Positions 6,523 to 8,221 of a stretch of DNA of 8,221 bases are shown in pieces. Origin of the DNA: a bacterium (GTDB lineage: Bacteria > Elusimicrobiota > Elusimicrobia > UBA1565 > UBA9628); NCBI GenBank assembly GCA_021790955.1, contig JAJYFI010000052.1, positions 1 to 8,221 on the forward strand, in the 5' to 3' direction. The notes below the pieces were generated by a model, which worked only from the letters and a program-made list of their open reading frames with translations, was not told where the DNA came from and ran no database searches. The first letter of the stretch is position 1; each line of letters begins with the position of its first letter. A program made the translations under genes and the position numbers.

Positions 6523-6903
6523 TCATTGGGCGGGACAAATCCCGATTTGCCGCCCGCACTTGACGCAGGCGGCCGTCATCGGCCATTGCGCCAGTCTTGC
6601 GCTCAAGACGCACGGTTCGCCGCATCCGGGGCAGGGGACCGATCCGGACACGATGAGGCCGCGGACCTGCGTCGCCTTCCACGCGGACTGCAATCCCAGC
6701 ATCAAGCAAAGAGGCACCAGAACGAGATGCACGATCGGAAAGAAGACGCAAACGAGGCCGACGCCCCAGAAAGTCCCCAGCTTGGCCAGCCCGTTCCTGA
6801 TCCGCTCCGAAATTTCAAGAGGACGGATGCGGACGACGCCGACGGATGGGGCCGCTCGATACATCGTGGCCTCGACGCCGATCTCTATCATCTCCGCATT
6901 CAT
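6523..6903 (-). CDS. Small membrane protein with C-terminal zinc ribbon
   Basis: Not recognised as a named family. From the ATG at 6903 it has 126 aa: a short polar N-terminus (1-~43), a long hydrophobic stretch at ~44-71 that could be one long helix or a tight hairpin, then a cysteine-rich end with C91-x2-C94-x3-C98 and C113-x2-C116-x6-C123 that reads as a zinc ribbon. The frame stays open upstream to 7041, but that part runs antiparallel-free within the end of the preceding lipoprotein gene and looks noncoding; ATG 6903 sits 19 nt after that gene's stop. No Shine-Dalgarno is visible. A second ATG at 6891 is an alternative. It is the last gene of its run and converges on the SDR gene with 10 nt between stops. 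Function unknown; zinc-ribbon membrane proteins of this kind are often orphans. Confidence 0.68.
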   Translation of the reverse strand: MNAEMIEIGVEATMYRAAPSVGVVRIRPLEISERIRNGLAKLGTFWGVGLVCVFFPIVHLVLVPLCLMLGLQSAWKATQVRGLIVSGSVPCPGCGEPCVLSARLAQWPMTAACVKCGRQIGICPAQ

Positions 6904-6922
6904 GCCGGGGGGCGCGCGCGGC

Positions 6923-7951
6923 TCAGCGGTCGTCGAAGCGAAGAAGTCGGGCGTTGCGGGGATCGCAGACCCAGAAACGCCTCGCGCGGGCCACGACGCA
7001 ATGGGCCTCCGGAGCCGTCCGCACCGTCTCAAGGGCGTCAAGGGCGCCCCGGGAACCCACGTCCGCGATCACGAGCGTGGCGCTTTCGGCGCCGGGGACG
7101 TAGAGATGGCGCAGGGCGGGATCGTAGGCGATGATGTCGACCCCCGCCCCGGCGGCGACGCTTGAGAGGACCTTCCCCTGGTGGATCGTGTCCAGGGCCT
7201 GGGCCTTGCCTTCCCGGCAACCCACGAAAAGAAAGCCGTCGTCCTCGTCGAGCGCCAGCCCGCTCGAATGGCCGCACCCGTTTTTCCATCGGGCCTTGAT
7301 CCGCCTCTTGCCGACGGAGAGCGCGAGGCTCGCGCCCCCGCGCGAGTTCGTGAAAGCCGTCCTTCTTGGGGAGTCGACGACCAGGGATTCGGGCCCGTCC
7401 GGCACCCGGATCGAACCCGAATGCTTGAGGATCGCCGAACTTTTCCCGCGCCCGACGGAAAATACCTCGATTTCATGGAGCGCCGGCTCCGTGACCCAGA
7501 CCTCCCGGGTCGCCTCGACGTATCGGACATAGTCGGGCTTTCCCGCGAGAGCAACGGAGGACTTGACTTTCCCGCTTTGGGGGTCGAGGGCCCTCAAGAC
7601 CCGGGCGTTCCTGTCGACCGCGAAGACCAGGCCCAACCCCGCGTCAGCCGACGTCACTCCGACATCGTGCCCCTTCGCGGCGCCCGAGGAGGGCGGAAAG
7701 GCCCGCAGGGAGAGGGCGTTACCGGTCCCGGGGCTTAGGAGGTAGACCGATCCCGTTCGGCCGGCCGGAACGAGGAGCCTGTCCAGGGAGGCGCTGTAGA
7801 CCAAGTCGTCAAAACCGATCACGCCGGGGCCGGCTCCGGCCAAAGTCACCGGCGTCGCGGCTGGCCGGCCGGCGGCGCAGCCCGAAAGGGCCAAGGCCGC
7901 CACCGCCGCGAGGCCCGGACGCGATGGCCTCGGGAATCTTAGGGTCGTCAT
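6923..7951 (-). CDS. Beta-propeller (YVTN/YncE-like) lipoprotein
   Basis: From the ATG at 7951 it has 342 aa. The N-terminus is a lipoprotein signal peptide: basic R5-R11, hydrophobic LAAVAALA, and lipobox LSGC with C25 as the lipidation site, so it is exported and anchored in a membrane. The rest is built of repeated beta-strand units in which a surface value is read and an Asp or Gly turn follows, e.g. LVFAVDRNARVLRALDPQSG (108-127), REVWVTEPALHEIEVFS (149-165), AFTNSRGGASLALSV (199-213), FLFVGCREGKAQALDT (240-255), HLYVPGAESATLVIADV (282-298) and RFWVCDPRNARLLRF (325-339), as in YVTN/YncE propellers. Four further cysteines (C226, C245, C318, C329) could form disulfides. Propellers of this kind are often ligand- or protein-binding; no catalytic site is recognisable. 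The start is chosen over TTG/ATG-like codons upstream (7969) because of the AGGAGG 5 nt before it. It overlaps the GIY-YIG stop as ATGA. Confidence 0.85.
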   Translation of the reverse strand: MTTLRFPRPSRPGLAAVAALALSGCAAGRPAATPVTLAGAGPGVIGFDDLVYSASLDRLLVPAGRTGSVYLLSPGTGNALSLRAFPPSSGAAKGHDVGVTSADAGLGLVFAVDRNARVLRALDPQSGKVKSSVALAGKPDYVRYVEATREVWVTEPALHEIEVFSVGRGKSSAILKHSGSIRVPDGPESLVVDSPRRTAFTNSRGGASLALSVGKRRIKARWKNGCGHSSGLALDEDDGFLFVGCREGKAQALDTIHQGKVLSSVAAGAGVDIIAYDPALRHLYVPGAESATLVIADVGSRGALDALETVRTAPEAHCVVARARRFWVCDPRNARLLRFDDR

Positions 7952-8221
7952 GAGGGCCTCCTGGCGCATTTTGCGCCGGGCGCGGAACGGGCCTGGGGCG
8001 CGCCGTCGATCAAGGACTCCTTTTTGCGGCGCGGCAACCTCTTGATCGCGGCCTCGCGCACCAGGGCCTCGCTGCGCGTCATAAAGTTTTCCAAGTAGAG
8101 GAGCGCGACCGGCGGGTGCGTCCGCGTGTAGGCCGCGCCCCGTCCCGCCTGGTGCGCGGCGAGCCGCGCCTCCACGTCCTTGGCGATGCCGGTGTAGAGG
8201 GAGCCGTCGCCGCAGCGCAGG
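7948..8221 (-). CDS. GIY-YIG nuclease superfamily protein, YhbQ-like (5' end beyond window)
   Basis: The frame is open from the window edge to the TGA at 7950-7948, giving 90 residues of a protein whose N-terminus is missing. It starts LRCGDGSLYTGIAKDVEARL, where SLYTGIAKD is the YIG half of the GIY-YIG motif; the GIY half should lie just outside. AYTRTHPPVALLYLE carries the conserved Arg region, and SEALVREAAIKRL holds the conserved Glu (E of REAAIK), as in small YhbQ/UPF0213-type proteins. Known: stand-alone GIY-YIG proteins of this group are of uncertain function, with nuclease activity reported for some. The GTG at 8175 is in frame but internal to the domain and is not the true start. Translation is probably coupled to the downstream lipoprotein by the ATGA overlap. 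A basic, Ala-rich C-terminal tail follows the domain. Confidence 0.85.
   Translation of the reverse strand, partial: LRCGDGSLYTGIAKDVEARLAAHQAGRGAAYTRTHPPVALLYLENFMTRSEALVREAAIKRLPRRKKESLIDGAPQARSAPGAKCARRPS
7957..7962 (-). promoter_or_regulatory. Ribosome-binding site of the lipoprotein gene
   Basis: AGGAGG lies 5 nt before the ATG at 7951, within the last codons of the GIY-YIG gene. It decides the start of the lipoprotein and makes the ATGA overlap meaningful. Confidence 0.8.

Noticed and set aside
7038..7554. Out-of-frame minus-strand frames inside the lipoprotein gene (7038-7289, 7069-7554)
   Set aside because: They share the strand but not the frame of the propeller protein, and have Arg/Pro-rich composition without motifs.

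Overview
The window is a gene-dense, high-GC (about two-thirds G+C by eye) bacterial chromosomal segment. One encoded protein has a lipoprotein signal peptide, so a Gram-negative (diderm) host is likely. BioB is of the longer E. coli-like type with a GAAWREV / CCTLGMLTEEQA style seen in Bacteroidetes-like and related lineages. High G+C with this BioB style would fit an environmental or metagenomic lineage outside the well-studied phyla, but I cannot assign a phylum. There are no RNA genes, insertion sequences, CRISPR arrays or phage genes, and no gene-free stretch above 80 bp.

Layout, left to right. (1) Positions 1-2989, minus strand, transcribed right to left: the late biotin pathway bioB - bioF - bioD/bioA, tightly packed (17-nt bioB/bioF overlap, 3 nt between bioF and bioD). 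The last reading frame starts at a GTG and runs through a complete dethiobiotin synthetase (BioD) into the start of a DAPA aminotransferase (BioA) with no stop, so it is apparently a BioD-BioA fusion cut by the window edge. These genes carry pimeloyl-thioester to KAPA (BioF), DAPA (BioA), dethiobiotin (BioD) and biotin (BioB). The pimelate-supplying genes (bioC, bioH, bioW and others) are not in view. (2) Positions 3000-4760 (perhaps to 4844), minus: a YfhO/GT-C-like polytopic membrane protein with a problematic start. (3) Positions 4850-5722, minus: a pirin-family bicupin with all four metal ligands. Pirin, the membrane protein and the biotin genes form one uninterrupted same-strand run that could be a single transcript from the pirin promoter. 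(4) Positions 5723-5801: a 79-bp divergent intergenic region, AT-rich in its middle, holding two perfect inverted repeats. (5) Positions 5802-6512, plus: a classical short-chain dehydrogenase/reductase. (6) Positions 6523-8221, minus: a three-gene run of a GIY-YIG nuclease-like protein (cut by the window edge), a beta-propeller lipoprotein overlapping it by ATGA, and a small membrane protein with a C-terminal zinc ribbon. This run converges on the SDR gene with only 10 nt between stop codons.

Most notable are the bacterial BioD-BioA fusion, in the same domain order as the plant and fungal enzyme, with a ribosome-binding-site-like purine run at the domain junction; the missing own promoter or operator for the biotin genes; and the two palindromes in the pirin/SDR divergent promoter. 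I saw no clear defence, mobile or otherwise wholly new multi-gene system.
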